Positions 7,379-14,266 of a DNA stretch of 32,807 nt are shown in pieces. The DNA comes from Sulfurovum sp. (GTDB lineage: Bacteria; Campylobacterota; Campylobacteria; Campylobacterales; Sulfurovaceae), in NCBI GenBank assembly GCA_026984165.1, contig JALSSQ010000302.1, forward strand, positions 1 through 32,807, read 5' to 3'. The notes under the pieces are model-generated. The model searched no databases. It was given only the letters and a program-made list of their open reading frames with translations, and was not told where the DNA came from. Every line of letters begins with the position of its first letter. The first letter of the stretch is position 1. The position numbers were made by a program, and so were the translations under genes.

Positions 7379-8716
7379 ATGTATTATGCATTTGATCCTG
7401 AATTAACAGCACAATCTGTGATAAAAGAGCGTTTGGTGTGGATGCTCTATATCGGTATTATCTTCTTTTTGCTTTATGGTGTGGCAAACTATTATGCAGG
7501 ACTTACCGCGCCACACCCCTCACTCAATATTGACTGGGAAAAAAATATACCTTTTATTCCTGAATTTATTGTGCCTTATATGTCATCGGATGTGATGTTT
7601 ATTTGTGCTTTTCTTTTTCCTTACACACGCTTGGAGCTTCGTGTACTTGTAGCAAGGGTGCTGTTCATTATCCTTGTAGCAGTTTTATTTTTTACCCTGT
7701 TTCCGATGCAGTTTGCATTTGAAAAGCCTGCTACTACTGAGTCATTTTCTTTTCTTTTTGGTGTATTGAAAGCAGATTTACCCTATAACCAAGCGCCATC
7801 GTTACATATCGCTTTTGCTATAGTGTTGTGGTTTTCTATGCGCAAATATTTAACGATTTGGTGGTTAAAAATACTTGTTGCTACATGGATATGGCTTATT
7901 ATGCTTTCTACACTTTTTGTGTTTCAACACCATCTTATTGATCTTCCCACAGGTGCAGCTTTAGGATTCTTCACGCTTTATTTTATTCATGTAGAAAAAG
8001 ATTCTATCTTCATTAGAAGTTTTACCACACCACGCTCTCTCAAAATGGCACTTTATTATCTAGTCGCTTCAGCAGCGTTTCTTATACTTTCAGTTAATAT
8101 CGATTCTTTTTCTTGGTTACTATTTTGGTTATTTTTATCACTGTTTTCTGTGAGTGTTATTTATGCTTTTGGACTGAATACATTACTTGCAGGAAAAGAG
8201 GTTAAAGCCTCATGGTGGCAATGGTTACTGTTTGCACCTTATTTTATAGGCAATTATCTCTCCTGGCAGTATTATAAACATAAAATTCCCCTTATGCAAA
8301 GGCTCAAAGACAATGTTTATTTTGGACGCTATCCAAGTACAAAAGAATACGATATATTACAAGAAAAAGGTATTTCTATGGTGTTGAACCTTGCCACAGA
8401 ACAACAAGTCCAAAAACAAGGTTTGACAGAAATAAGGCTTCCTTTTTTAGATCAGACCATACAGAGTCCAGAATCTTTGCATCAAGGGGTACAGTGTATA
8501 GAAGATTACAAACAAGAAGGTGTGTATGTGCATTGTACGCTTGGACTTTCACGTTCAGTATTATTGGTCTCAGCGTGGCTTCTTTTCAATGGCTATAGCA
8601 TAGAAGAAACCCAAAAAGCCATAGCAAAAGTGCAGCCCATATCATTGAAATCTCCTTATATGCGCATTAACTTGGAAATATATCAAAACTATTTGCACGG
8701 ATTAGACCCAGCTTAA
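7379..8716 (+). CDS. ynbD: PAP2-like membrane phosphatase fused to dual-specificity phosphatase, YnbD-like
   Basis: A 445-residue protein. The N-terminal part is polytopic and includes a PAP2-type segment: PSLH at 140-143 (in place of PSGH) and H184-x3-D188. Two further hydrophobic segments lie near residues 220-265. The C-terminal part (about 305-445) is a cysteine phosphatase with the active-site loop HCTLGLSR, catalytic C386 and R392. A conventional KxxxxxxRP first PAP2 motif was not found. E. coli YnbD has the same architecture. In a lipid cluster the natural reading is a phosphatase that dephosphorylates a phospholipid phosphate or undecaprenyl/isoprenoid phosphate made upstream; PTPMT1-like phosphatases acting on phosphatidylglycerophosphate are a known parallel. 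Last gene of the cluster. Confidence 0.83.
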   Translation: MYYAFDPELTAQSVIKERLVWMLYIGIIFFLLYGVANYYAGLTAPHPSLNIDWEKNIPFIPEFIVPYMSSDVMFICAFLFPYTRLELRVLVARVLFIILVAVLFFTLFPMQFAFEKPATTESFSFLFGVLKADLPYNQAPSLHIAFAIVLWFSMRKYLTIWWLKILVATWIWLIMLSTLFVFQHHLIDLPTGAALGFFTLYFIHVEKDSIFIRSFTTPRSLKMALYYLVASAAFLILSVNIDSFSWLLFWLFLSLFSVSVIYAFGLNTLLAGKEVKASWWQWLLFAPYFIGNYLSWQYYKHKIPLMQRLKDNVYFGRYPSTKEYDILQEKGISMVLNLATEQQVQKQGLTEIRLPFLDQTIQSPESLHQGVQCIEDYKQEGVYVHCTLGLSRSVLLVSAWLLFNGYSIEETQKAIAKVQPISLKSPYMRINLEIYQNYLHGLDPA

Positions 8717-8792
8717 TAGCATAATGAGGTTTTCAATTTTTTTGAAGATATTTATAAAATAATTAAATATTATAAATATATTCACTTTTAGT

Positions 8793-8798
8793 TATAAT
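8793..8798 (+). promoter_or_regulatory. Candidate -10 element for the YeeE/YedE pair
   Basis: TATAAT lies in a very AT-rich 104-base gap after the ynbD-like gene, followed by AAAGGA at 8810-8815 and the ATG at 8821. No -35 match is seen at the usual distance; the predicted leader would be only about 15 bases. Confidence 0.5.
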
Positions 8799-8820
8799 AT
8801 CAAAAAATTAAAGGATTTTT

Positions 8821-9324
8821 ATGAACAGATTACCATGGTGGATGGGTGGCATACTTATGTCAGGCCTACTTCTAATGACTTTCTCTGTATTTGGTGCAGA
8901 CAGACCTATAGGTGCATCGACTTATGTCCCCTTTTTTGCAGGACTTGTCTTTGACCTTGATCCAGAAAAATATACTTACTTAAAAGAGATTAAAAATGCA
9001 GGCTCCTGGGAAGGCATCATGCTCTTAGGCTCACTCTTTGGTGGTCTTATTGTTTCTGTATTTCTTACGAAAACATTCCGTCTTTCACTGATTCCAACAG
9101 GGTGGAAAAGATATAAAAACAATTCTGTTTTTTCAAGACTTTTTTGGAGTTTTGTTGCTGGGTTTATGATGATTATCGGGGCACGTTTGGCTGGTGGTTG
9201 TACCTCTGGACATTTTATGTCAGGTATGAGTCAAATGGCCATTTCTGCCATGATTTTTGGTACAGTGGTGATGATTACACTAGTCATTACAGGTAGATTA
9301 TTTTATAAAACGAAGGAGGATTAA
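8821..9324 (+). CDS. YeeE/YedE (DUF395) family membrane protein, half-size subunit 1
   Basis: A 167-residue membrane protein with about four hydrophobic segments and the family motif GARLAGGCTSGHFMSGMSQ near residues 120-140. Its only cysteine is the one in GGCTSGH. The YeeE/YedE family includes the thiosulfate uptake protein TsuA, in which pore-lining cysteines pass the substrate. This protein is about half the length of a full TsuA and is followed by a second half-size homologue whose ATG overlaps its stop (TAATG), so the two probably form one transporter. Import of thiosulfate or another reduced sulfur compound would suit a sulfur-oxidising campylobacterotan. The family is secure, the substrate inferred. 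Confidence 0.85.
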   Translation: MNRLPWWMGGILMSGLLLMTFSVFGADRPIGASTYVPFFAGLVFDLDPEKYTYLKEIKNAGSWEGIMLLGSLFGGLIVSVFLTKTFRLSLIPTGWKRYKNNSVFSRLFWSFVAGFMMIIGARLAGGCTSGHFMSGMSQMAISAMIFGTVVMITLVITGRLFYKTKED

Positions 9325-9983
9325 TGCAAATTATTGTTAAAACAGCAGGAGATGATTTGGCATCTCGTATGGCACAGATGTTTGAAAATGTGATTTACCA
9401 AGGGCATGGTTCTTTGGTGTTGGTTTTCCTAATTGGTGTGATTTTTGGTGGGATTATCCAGTACACAAGGGTAGATAAATTTGAAAAGATAGCAGGTTTC
9501 GCCATGCTGAAAGATACTATTGTACCTAAGATGTTGTTTTTAACAGTAGGATTGACAAGTATAGGACTCTACTTTCTCATTGAAGCAGGTGGAGCGCACT
9601 ATCATATTAAGCCTATCATTTGGCAAGGATTGGTTATTGGAGGTATTTTGTTTGGTGCTTCTATGGCTATCTTTGGTAAATGTCCTGGTACAGGACCTGT
9701 CTCTATCGCTGAAGGGCGTATCGATGTATTGGTGGGTGCGATAGGTGGGTTACTTGGTGGGCTTGTATTTACATTGTATTATGCAGATTTCTTTAAGCCT
9801 CTTATGGGAGAGAGTGCAGGAAAGTTAACGTTACCATCTTTTTTTCCAGGGCATGAACATATGGTAGTTCTTATCTTTGGTGTGGTAGTCAGTATCATTG
9901 CTTTTTTGATTCCCAAAAAAGAGATGTTTGATGAGGCTGACTTATGCAAGCTTCCAGATGACCAAAGACCAGATAAGCATTAA
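9324..9983 (+). CDS. YeeE/YedE (DUF395) family membrane protein, half-size subunit 2
   Basis: A 219-residue membrane protein with about five hydrophobic segments and the family motif FGKCPGTGP in the middle (about residues 110-120), followed by a glycine-rich GGLLGGL helix. A hydrophilic N-terminus of about 30 residues precedes the first segment and a second cysteine lies in the tail (ADLCKLPD). It is translationally coupled to the preceding half-size homologue; each brings one conserved central cysteine, so a two-subunit sulfur-compound channel is the likely product. Its TAA stop at 9981-9983 directly abuts the stop of the convergent SUI1-family gene. Confidence 0.85.
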   Translation: MQIIVKTAGDDLASRMAQMFENVIYQGHGSLVLVFLIGVIFGGIIQYTRVDKFEKIAGFAMLKDTIVPKMLFLTVGLTSIGLYFLIEAGGAHYHIKPIIWQGLVIGGILFGASMAIFGKCPGTGPVSIAEGRIDVLVGAIGGLLGGLVFTLYYADFFKPLMGESAGKLTLPSFFPGHEHMVVLIFGVVVSIIAFLIPKKEMFDEADLCKLPDDQRPDKH

Positions 9984-10316
9984 TTACTTTTTAAACCTAT
10001 ACCCCAGTAACTCTAAGTGTTTTCGCACTTGCTCTGGGATATCTCCTTGAAATTCCAAACTATTCTCTTTTACTGTGCCGCCAGTACCCAGCTTCTTCTT
10101 CAGTGTTTTGACTAAGGCTTGCAAATCACTTTTTGCCACGTAAAAAGGTTTGATTATCGTCACGACTTTTCCTCTACGTTTTTCTTTTGCAAAATATAGT
10201 TGGTGTTTGTCGGGCGCTTTTAGCTCAGTAGAGCTTGGCTTGTTGGATTTGTTTTTATTGTCAGCACGCCATCCATCTTCAAAGTTGGCACCCATTTCAA
10301 ATAAATTTTCACGCAC
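9984..10316 (-). CDS. SUI1/eIF1-family translation factor homologue (YciH-like)
   Basis: A 110-residue protein whose C-terminal 75 residues match the SUI1/eIF1 fold: RRGKVVTIIKPFY, a basic strand-turn, then LKKKLGTGGTVKENSLEFQGD, the family's most conserved block. Bacterial YciH-type proteins bind the small ribosomal subunit and can influence start-site fidelity; their physiological role is poorly defined. The start is a GTG at 10316-10314: the AAGGAGA site just upstream overlaps the TAA stop of the yaaA gene, with 5 bases to the GTG, so the two genes are co-transcribed and coupled. An N-terminal tail of about 35 residues rich in Asn, Lys and Ser looks disordered. Confidence 0.88.
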   Translation of the reverse strand: MRENLFEMGANFEDGWRADNKNKSNKPSSTELKAPDKHQLYFAKEKRRGKVVTIIKPFYVAKSDLQALVKTLKKKLGTGGTVKENSLEFQGDIPEQVRKHLELLGYRFKK

Positions 10317-10325
10317 GGTATCTCC

Positions 10326-11063
10326 TTAACGCTCTATCGTATAGACAATCTCAGTCTTATGTTTCTTTGTTTGTATTTCATGGATACTTAAGCCCTCTAT
10401 AGGAAGGGTCATGAACTCTTCTATAGTGGTGATACCCACTTTGGCTATCTCACGTAAGACAATCCCTCTGTAGGCTTTTGCCCAGTGGCTTACGACTTTG
10501 CCCTCTTTGATAAATTTGAGTGTGGTGTAGGGTTTGGTTGGTTTGTAAAATTTGTCATAAAAGCCTGCACGCAGGTCAAGTATCTCTTCATCTTCCAAGT
10601 ATGCCTCCATGAGGTGCGCAGCATGTTCATTGTAAAACTTTTCAGGTCTTATCTCCCCTACAGCTTCTCCCTGCTTGAGTTTATACTCAGGGATGAGGTC
10701 ATCAGCCTTGATGGGACCAAAGAGATTAGAAAAGAGTATGACATTTTCATCTATGTATGTTTGTGCAACACTATCTAAGTTACTGTAGTCCAGGTGATCA
10801 AAAGCAACACCTGTGTAGCGTTCTACAGCTTTCATGGTAAGTTCGTGGATAATATCTTTTTTGTGTTTAAGAATGTCAGCTTCTTTTTTAATGCCAAACA
10901 TTTTAGAAAGTACTTGCATGTCACCTTGTTGTAACACATTGATATAGGTATGTAAAAGTTTCATTCGGTAGGGAGCAAGCTCTTTAAAAAGCAAATCATT
11001 AGGATGAAAAGGATATTCCCCTCCAGATTTTTTGGTTTCGCTTGGTGCAAGTAGTATTTTCAT
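10326..11063 (-). CDS. yaaA: YaaA-family (UPF0246) peroxide stress protein
   Basis: A 245-residue cytoplasmic protein opening with MKILLAPSETKKSGG, the family N-terminus, and containing the conserved stretches LFSNLFGPIKADDLIPEYKL and ILDLRAGFYDKFY, plus a late SHWAKAYRGIVLREIA block. E. coli YaaA lowers free intracellular iron during hydrogen peroxide stress and binds DNA; a similar protective role is likely but not shown by the sequence. GAGGTG precedes the ATG by 5 bases. It is divergent from the tRNA-tuf operon and is the first gene of a two-gene unit with the SUI1-family gene. Length is close to the E. coli protein. Confidence 0.88.
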   Translation of the reverse strand: MKILLAPSETKKSGGEYPFHPNDLLFKELAPYRMKLLHTYINVLQQGDMQVLSKMFGIKKEADILKHKKDIIHELTMKAVERYTGVAFDHLDYSNLDSVAQTYIDENVILFSNLFGPIKADDLIPEYKLKQGEAVGEIRPEKFYNEHAAHLMEAYLEDEEILDLRAGFYDKFYKPTKPYTTLKFIKEGKVVSHWAKAYRGIVLREIAKVGITTIEEFMTLPIEGLSIHEIQTKKHKTEIVYTIER

Positions 11064-11145
11064 AGGTTCACCTCATTGATGTATGGCGATATTCTATATA
11101 AAATATCTAAAAAAGAAGAATTTTCTATTTTTTTACAAAAAAAAC

Positions 11146-11174
11146 TTGACTTTTTAAAAGGTTTTGTCTATAAT
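11146..11174 (+). promoter_or_regulatory. Strong sigma-70 promoter of the tRNA-tuf operon
   Basis: TTGACT (11146-11151) and TATAAT (11169-11174) are separated by exactly 17 bases. The -10 is followed by TCCCGTCC, a GC-rich discriminator in otherwise AT-rich DNA, the mark of stable-RNA promoters under stringent control. An A/T-rich run (11101-11145) upstream could act as an UP element. The first tRNA begins 40 bases downstream. Confidence 0.85.
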
Positions 11175-11181
11175 TCCCGTC

Positions 11182-11208
11182 CATTTAAATGGCATTGGCT
11201 TTTAAATG
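11182..11208 (+). other. Hairpin in the leader of the tRNA operon
   Basis: CATTTAAA (11182-11189) pairs with TTTAAATG (11201-11208) around an 11-base loop; the left arm also lies inside the 12-base palindrome CCATTTAAATGG. It sits between the transcription start and tRNA-Thr and may be a processing site for the precursor. Confidence 0.45.
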
Positions 11209-11213
11209 ATGGT

Positions 11214-11290
11214 GCTGGTGTAGCTCAGCTGGCTAGAGCAGCTGATTTGTAATCAGCAGGTCGGGGGTTCGAGTCCCTTCACCAGCTCCA
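11214..11290 (+). tRNA. tRNA-Thr (anticodon UGU)
   Basis: A 77-base cloverleaf. The acceptor arm GCTGGTG pairs with CACCAGC, discriminator T, and the CCA end is encoded. The anticodon stem GCTGA/TCAGC holds loop TTTGTAA with anticodon TGT; the T arm carries GTTCGAGTC. First tRNA of a Thr-Tyr-Gly-Thr-tuf order also known from E. coli (thrU-tyrU-glyT-thrT-tufB). Confidence 0.97.
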
Positions 11291-11422
11291 TAAATTTTAT
11301 CAGTGTTTGACCGGAACAAAGATTATGAATATCTTCAGCAGATGGTTTATGTGATTTGTCGCATTTCCAAATTTTATTTTTAGTTAAGTAAAAGCTTTAG
11401 TTATTTTAATTTAAAACATTAC

Positions 11423-11507
<85 letters not shown>

Positions 11508-11519
11508 TGTGAATATTAT

Positions 11520-11595
11520 GCGGGCGTAGCTCAGTGGCTAGAGTTCCTGCCTTCCAAGCAGGCTGTCGAGGGTTCGAATCCCTTCGCCCGCTCCA
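11520..11595 (+). tRNA. tRNA-Gly (anticodon UCC)
   Basis: A 76-base cloverleaf: acceptor GCGGGCG with CGCCCGC, discriminator T, encoded CCA; anticodon stem CCTGC/GCAGG with loop CTTCCAA, anticodon TCC. It follows tRNA-Tyr by 12 bases. The 106-base spacer after it contains an isolated TATAAT (11665-11670) without a -35 box. Confidence 0.97.
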
Positions 11596-11701
11596 TGGTA
11601 TATCTGGGAGCTGATGTGAATATATTATTTACACTTACTTCACATTATCAATCAAGCAAACACTTATAATAAAAACAACATTACAGTTATGATGATATAG
11701 T

Positions 11702-11776
<75 letters not shown>

Positions 11777-11793
11777 TAAATACTAAAACCACG

Positions 11794-11835
11794 TATGGAC
11801 AAGTGTGTAGTAGCTATACTATACTCCTGTCCATA
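11794..11835 (+). other. Long imperfect hairpin between tRNA-Thr(GGU) and the tuf promoter
   Basis: TATGGACA (11794-11801) pairs with TGTCCATA (11828-11835); inside, TGTAGTA (11806-11812) pairs with TACTATA (11817-11823, one G-U) around a GCTA loop. Two G-C pairs and two mismatches join the two stems into one continuous arm of about 17 pairs. No T run follows, so a simple intrinsic terminator is unlikely; RNase III or tRNA 3' processing, or a weak barrier before tuf, is possible. Confidence 0.6.
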
Positions 11836-11845
11836 TAGGTTAATA

Positions 11846-11871
11846 TTGACTTAAGAAGATTTGGGTATAAT
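11846..11871 (+). promoter_or_regulatory. Candidate tuf promoter
   Basis: TATAAT at 11866-11871 preceded by TTGACT at 11846-11851. The spacing is only 14 bases, shorter than ideal, so the -10 probably does most of the work. AGGAGA lies just before the tuf ATG at 11909, giving a leader of about 30 bases. It would let tuf be expressed independently of the tRNAs. Confidence 0.6.
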
Positions 11872-11908
11872 ACTGCCTTTATAAAACATTATACGCTAGG
11901 AGAAAAGC

Positions 11909-13117
11909 ATGGCTAAAGAAAAATTTGAACGTACGAAACCGCACGTTAACATCGGTACAATCGGTCACGTTGACCACGGAAAAACTACATTGACAGCTGC
12001 TATCACAATGTGTCTTGGTCTTAAAAATGGTCAAGCTACTATGGATTATGATCAAATTGATAATGCTCCAGAAGAGAGAGAAAGAGGAATTACCATTGCT
12101 ACTTCTCACGTTGAGTATGAAACTGATACTAGACACTACGCTCACGTTGACTGTCCAGGTCACGCAGACTACGTTAAAAACATGATTACTGGTGCTGCTC
12201 AAATGGATGGTGCTATTCTTGTTATTGCTTCAACAGATGGACCAATGGCTCAAACCAGAGAACACATCCTTCTTTCTAAGCAAGTAGGTGTACCTTACAT
12301 CGTTGTATTCTTAAACAAAGAAGACCAACTTGATGATGAAGACAAAGAAGAGATGTTAGAGCTTGTAGAGATGGAAGTACGTGAACTTCTTTCTGAATAT
12401 GACTTCCCAGGTGATGATACACCAATCGTAGCTGGTTCTGCATTCCAGGCACTTGAAGAAGCAAAAGCTGGAAATGCTGGTGAGTGGTCAGAAAAAATCT
12501 ATAAACTTATGGATGAAGTAGATGCATATATTCCTGAACCACAAAGAGAAACAGACAAAGATTTCCTTATGGCAATCGAAGATATCTTTACTATCCAAGG
12601 TCGTGGTACAGTTGTAACTGGTAAAGTAGATCAAGGTCAAGTATGTGTAGGTGATGAGATTGAGATTGTTGGTCTTAAAGATACACAAAAAACAACAGTT
12701 ACTGGTGTGGAAATGTTCCGTAAAGAGATGGATTGTGGTCAAGCTGGTGATAACTGTGGTGTACTTCTTAGAGGTATTGAAAAAGATGCTGTACAAAGAG
12801 GTATGGTTCTTTGTAAACCAGGTTCTATAACACCACATACAAAATTTGAAGCTGAAATCTATGTACTTACTAAAGAAGAAGGTGGAAGACACACCCCATT
12901 CTTTAACAACTACAGACCACAGTTTTATGTACGTACAACAGACGTAACTGGTTCAGTTCAACTTCAAGAAGGTACTGAAATGGTTATGCCAGGTGATAAC
13001 GTTAAAGTTAACGTTGAACTTATCGCTCCTGTTGCAATGGACCAAGGTACTAAATTTGCTATCCGTGAAGGTGGTAGAACAGTTGGTGCCGGTGTTGTTT
13101 CTAAGATCATTGCTTAA
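11909..13117 (+). CDS. tuf: Translation elongation factor Tu
   Basis: A 402-residue GTPase that delivers aminoacyl-tRNA to the ribosome. The P-loop GHVDHGKT (about 18-25), the effector region ERERGITI, DCPGH (switch II) and NKED (the family NKxD) are all present, followed by domains 2 and 3 ending GRTVGAGVVSKIIA. Length and termini are normal. AGGAGA precedes the ATG by about 8 bases. It has its own candidate promoter and is followed by a stable hairpin before rpmG, which could set the EF-Tu excess over the genes downstream. GTT/GGT/CTT-rich codon use suggests high expression. Confidence 0.98.
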   Translation: MAKEKFERTKPHVNIGTIGHVDHGKTTLTAAITMCLGLKNGQATMDYDQIDNAPEERERGITIATSHVEYETDTRHYAHVDCPGHADYVKNMITGAAQMDGAILVIASTDGPMAQTREHILLSKQVGVPYIVVFLNKEDQLDDEDKEEMLELVEMEVRELLSEYDFPGDDTPIVAGSAFQALEEAKAGNAGEWSEKIYKLMDEVDAYIPEPQRETDKDFLMAIEDIFTIQGRGTVVTGKVDQGQVCVGDEIEIVGLKDTQKTTVTGVEMFRKEMDCGQAGDNCGVLLRGIEKDAVQRGMVLCKPGSITPHTKFEAEIYVLTKEEGGRHTPFFNNYRPQFYVRTTDVTGSVQLQEGTEMVMPGDNVKVNVELIAPVAMDQGTKFAIREGGRTVGAGVVSKIIA

Positions 13118-13126
13118 AAGAAACAC

Positions 13127-13151
13127 TTGTAAGAAGGGTACCTTCTTGCAA
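13127..13151 (+). other. Stable hairpin in the tuf-rpmG gap
   Basis: An 11-pair stem built on AAGAAGG / CCTTCTT with a GTA loop (13138-13140), starting 10 bases after the tuf stop. It is not followed by a T run; it more likely protects the tuf mRNA 3' end or acts as a processing site than terminates fully. Confidence 0.6.
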
Positions 13152-13171
13152 ACTTATCATAGGAGATAACA

Positions 13172-13324
13172 ATGAGAGAAACAGTGCACTTAGGATGTGA
13201 GAAATGTACAAGACGTAATTATCACACCACTAAAAACAAAAAGACAACAACAGAAAAACTTGCGCTTAAAAAGTATTGTAAATGGTGTAAATGTCACACA
13301 ATACATAAAGAGATGAAGTTGTAA
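13172..13324 (+). CDS. rpmG: 50S ribosomal protein L33
   Basis: A 50-residue basic protein beginning MRETVHLGCEKC and ending CHTIHKEMKL. Two CxxC pairs (C9/C12 and C36/C39) mark the zinc-binding form of L33. It binds near the E site of the large subunit. AGGAGA lies 7 bases before the ATG. Between tuf and tRNA-Trp it keeps the standard order for this phylum. Confidence 0.96.
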   Translation: MRETVHLGCEKCTRRNYHTTKNKKTTTEKLALKKYCKWCKCHTIHKEMKL

Positions 13325-13334
13325 AATGAACTTT

Positions 13335-13365
13335 TTAATACCAAAGCGTATGCTTTTGGTATTAA
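13335..13365 (+). other. Hairpin between rpmG and tRNA-Trp
   Basis: TTAATACCAAA pairs with TTTGGTATTAA, with one bulged T and an inner GC/GC pair around a GTAT loop. It ends 3 bases before the tRNA-Trp acceptor arm, so it probably helps release the tRNA from the polycistronic transcript. Confidence 0.55.
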
Positions 13366-13368
13366 TGT

Positions 13369-13444
13369 AGGCCAATAGCTCAGTTGGTAGAGCACTGGTC
13401 TCCAAAACCAGGTGCCGTGGGTTCGAGTCCCTCTTGGCCTGCCA
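13369..13444 (+). tRNA. tRNA-Trp (anticodon CCA)
   Basis: A 76-base cloverleaf: acceptor AGGCCAA with TTGGCCT, discriminator G as usual for tRNA-Trp, encoded CCA; anticodon stem CTGGT/ACCAG with loop CTCCAAA, anticodon CCA. It lies between rpmG and secE inside the operon. Confidence 0.97.
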
Positions 13445-13462
13445 CAAAAAAAGGTAACATAT

Positions 13463-13642
13463 ATGGGAAAAATTTCAACATTTATTGCAAACGCGAAAGC
13501 GGAGATTCATAAAGTAATATTTCCAACAAAAGTACAAGTAAGACAAGCATTTTTAGCAGTTGTTCTCGTAGTAACTGTCATCTCAATATTTTTAGCATTG
13601 GTTGACCTCTTAATGTCATCCATCGTATCATCAGTTTTATAG
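13463..13642 (+). CDS. secE: Preprotein translocase subunit SecE
   Basis: A 59-residue protein with one transmembrane segment (about residues 30-52) after an amphipathic helix containing KAEIHKVIFPTKVQVRQ, the minimal SecE core. It stabilises SecY in the inner-membrane translocon. The start at 13463 has AAGGTAA upstream; a longer in-frame reading from 13412 would run through tRNA-Trp and is rejected. It lies 18 bases after tRNA-Trp and 9 bases before nusG. Confidence 0.95.
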   Translation: MGKISTFIANAKAEIHKVIFPTKVQVRQAFLAVVLVVTVISIFLALVDLLMSSIVSSVL

Positions 13643-13651
13643 GAATTAACA

Positions 13652-14182
13652 ATGGCTTTTCAATGGTATGCAATTCAAGTATATTCAGGTTCTGAACAAT
13701 CTGTAAAAAGAGGTATTGAACAACTTGTTAAGGATTATGGTATCGAAGAGAAAGTTGATCGTATCGTTGTTCCAACTGAAGAGGTAATTGAAGTTAAAAA
13801 TGGTGAGAAAAAAATTACTGAACGTACACTCTACTCGGGTTACACATTTGCACATATAGATCTGGATACAGACCTTTGGCATAAGATTCAATCGTTGCCA
13901 AGAGTATCTAGATTTATCGGTGAACAAAAAACACCTACCCCTTTAGCAGAGCATGATGTTCAAAATATTTTAGCAAAATTAGAACAGAAATCTGCACCAC
14001 GTCCTAAAGTTGATTTTGAAAAAGGTGAAATGGTTCGTATTATTGATGGGTCATTTTCCAACTTTACAGGTATGGTGGAAGAGTATGATCTTGATCATGG
14101 TACATTGAAACTGAATGTTTCTATCTTTGGTAGGAACACACCTGTTGAAATTCTCTATACACAAGTTGAGAAAATCATTTAA
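13652..14182 (+). CDS. nusG: Transcription termination/antitermination protein NusG
   Basis: A 176-residue protein with an N-terminal NGN domain (FQWYAIQVYSGSEQSVKRGI; about 1-115) that contacts the RNA polymerase clamp, and a C-terminal KOW domain (FEKGEMVRIIDGSFSNFTG; about 122-176) that binds Rho or ribosomal S10. It couples transcription with translation and termination. AGGAATTAAC precedes the ATG. Standard length and position after secE. Confidence 0.97.
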   Translation: MAFQWYAIQVYSGSEQSVKRGIEQLVKDYGIEEKVDRIVVPTEEVIEVKNGEKKITERTLYSGYTFAHIDLDTDLWHKIQSLPRVSRFIGEQKTPTPLAEHDVQNILAKLEQKSAPRPKVDFEKGEMVRIIDGSFSNFTGMVEEYDLDHGTLKLNVSIFGRNTPVEILYTQVEKII

Positions 14183-14186
14183 CATT

Positions 14187-14202
14187 TAGACATATGTGTC
14201 TA
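14187..14202 (+). other. Short perfect palindrome in the nusG-rplK gap
   Basis: TAGACA pairs with TGTCTA around TATG, 5 bases after the nusG stop. It has no T run. It may mark the boundary between the secE-nusG and rplK-rplA parts of the operon; no promoter is obvious in the rest of this 84-base gap. Confidence 0.45.
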
Positions 14203-14266
14203 GTCTTTGTATCTTGGGACTTAAAATAAAAAGATAAACGACCAATTAATCTCAAAGGAAGAACAG

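Noticed and set aside
11665..11670. TATAAT in the tRNA-Gly to tRNA-Thr spacer
   Set aside because: No -35 at a usable distance (nearest TTCACA is 20 bases away) and the genes are expected to be co-transcribed from 11146.
13412..13462. N-terminal extension of SecE
   Set aside because: The extension lies within tRNA-Trp; the ATG at 13463 has a ribosome binding site and gives the normal SecE length.
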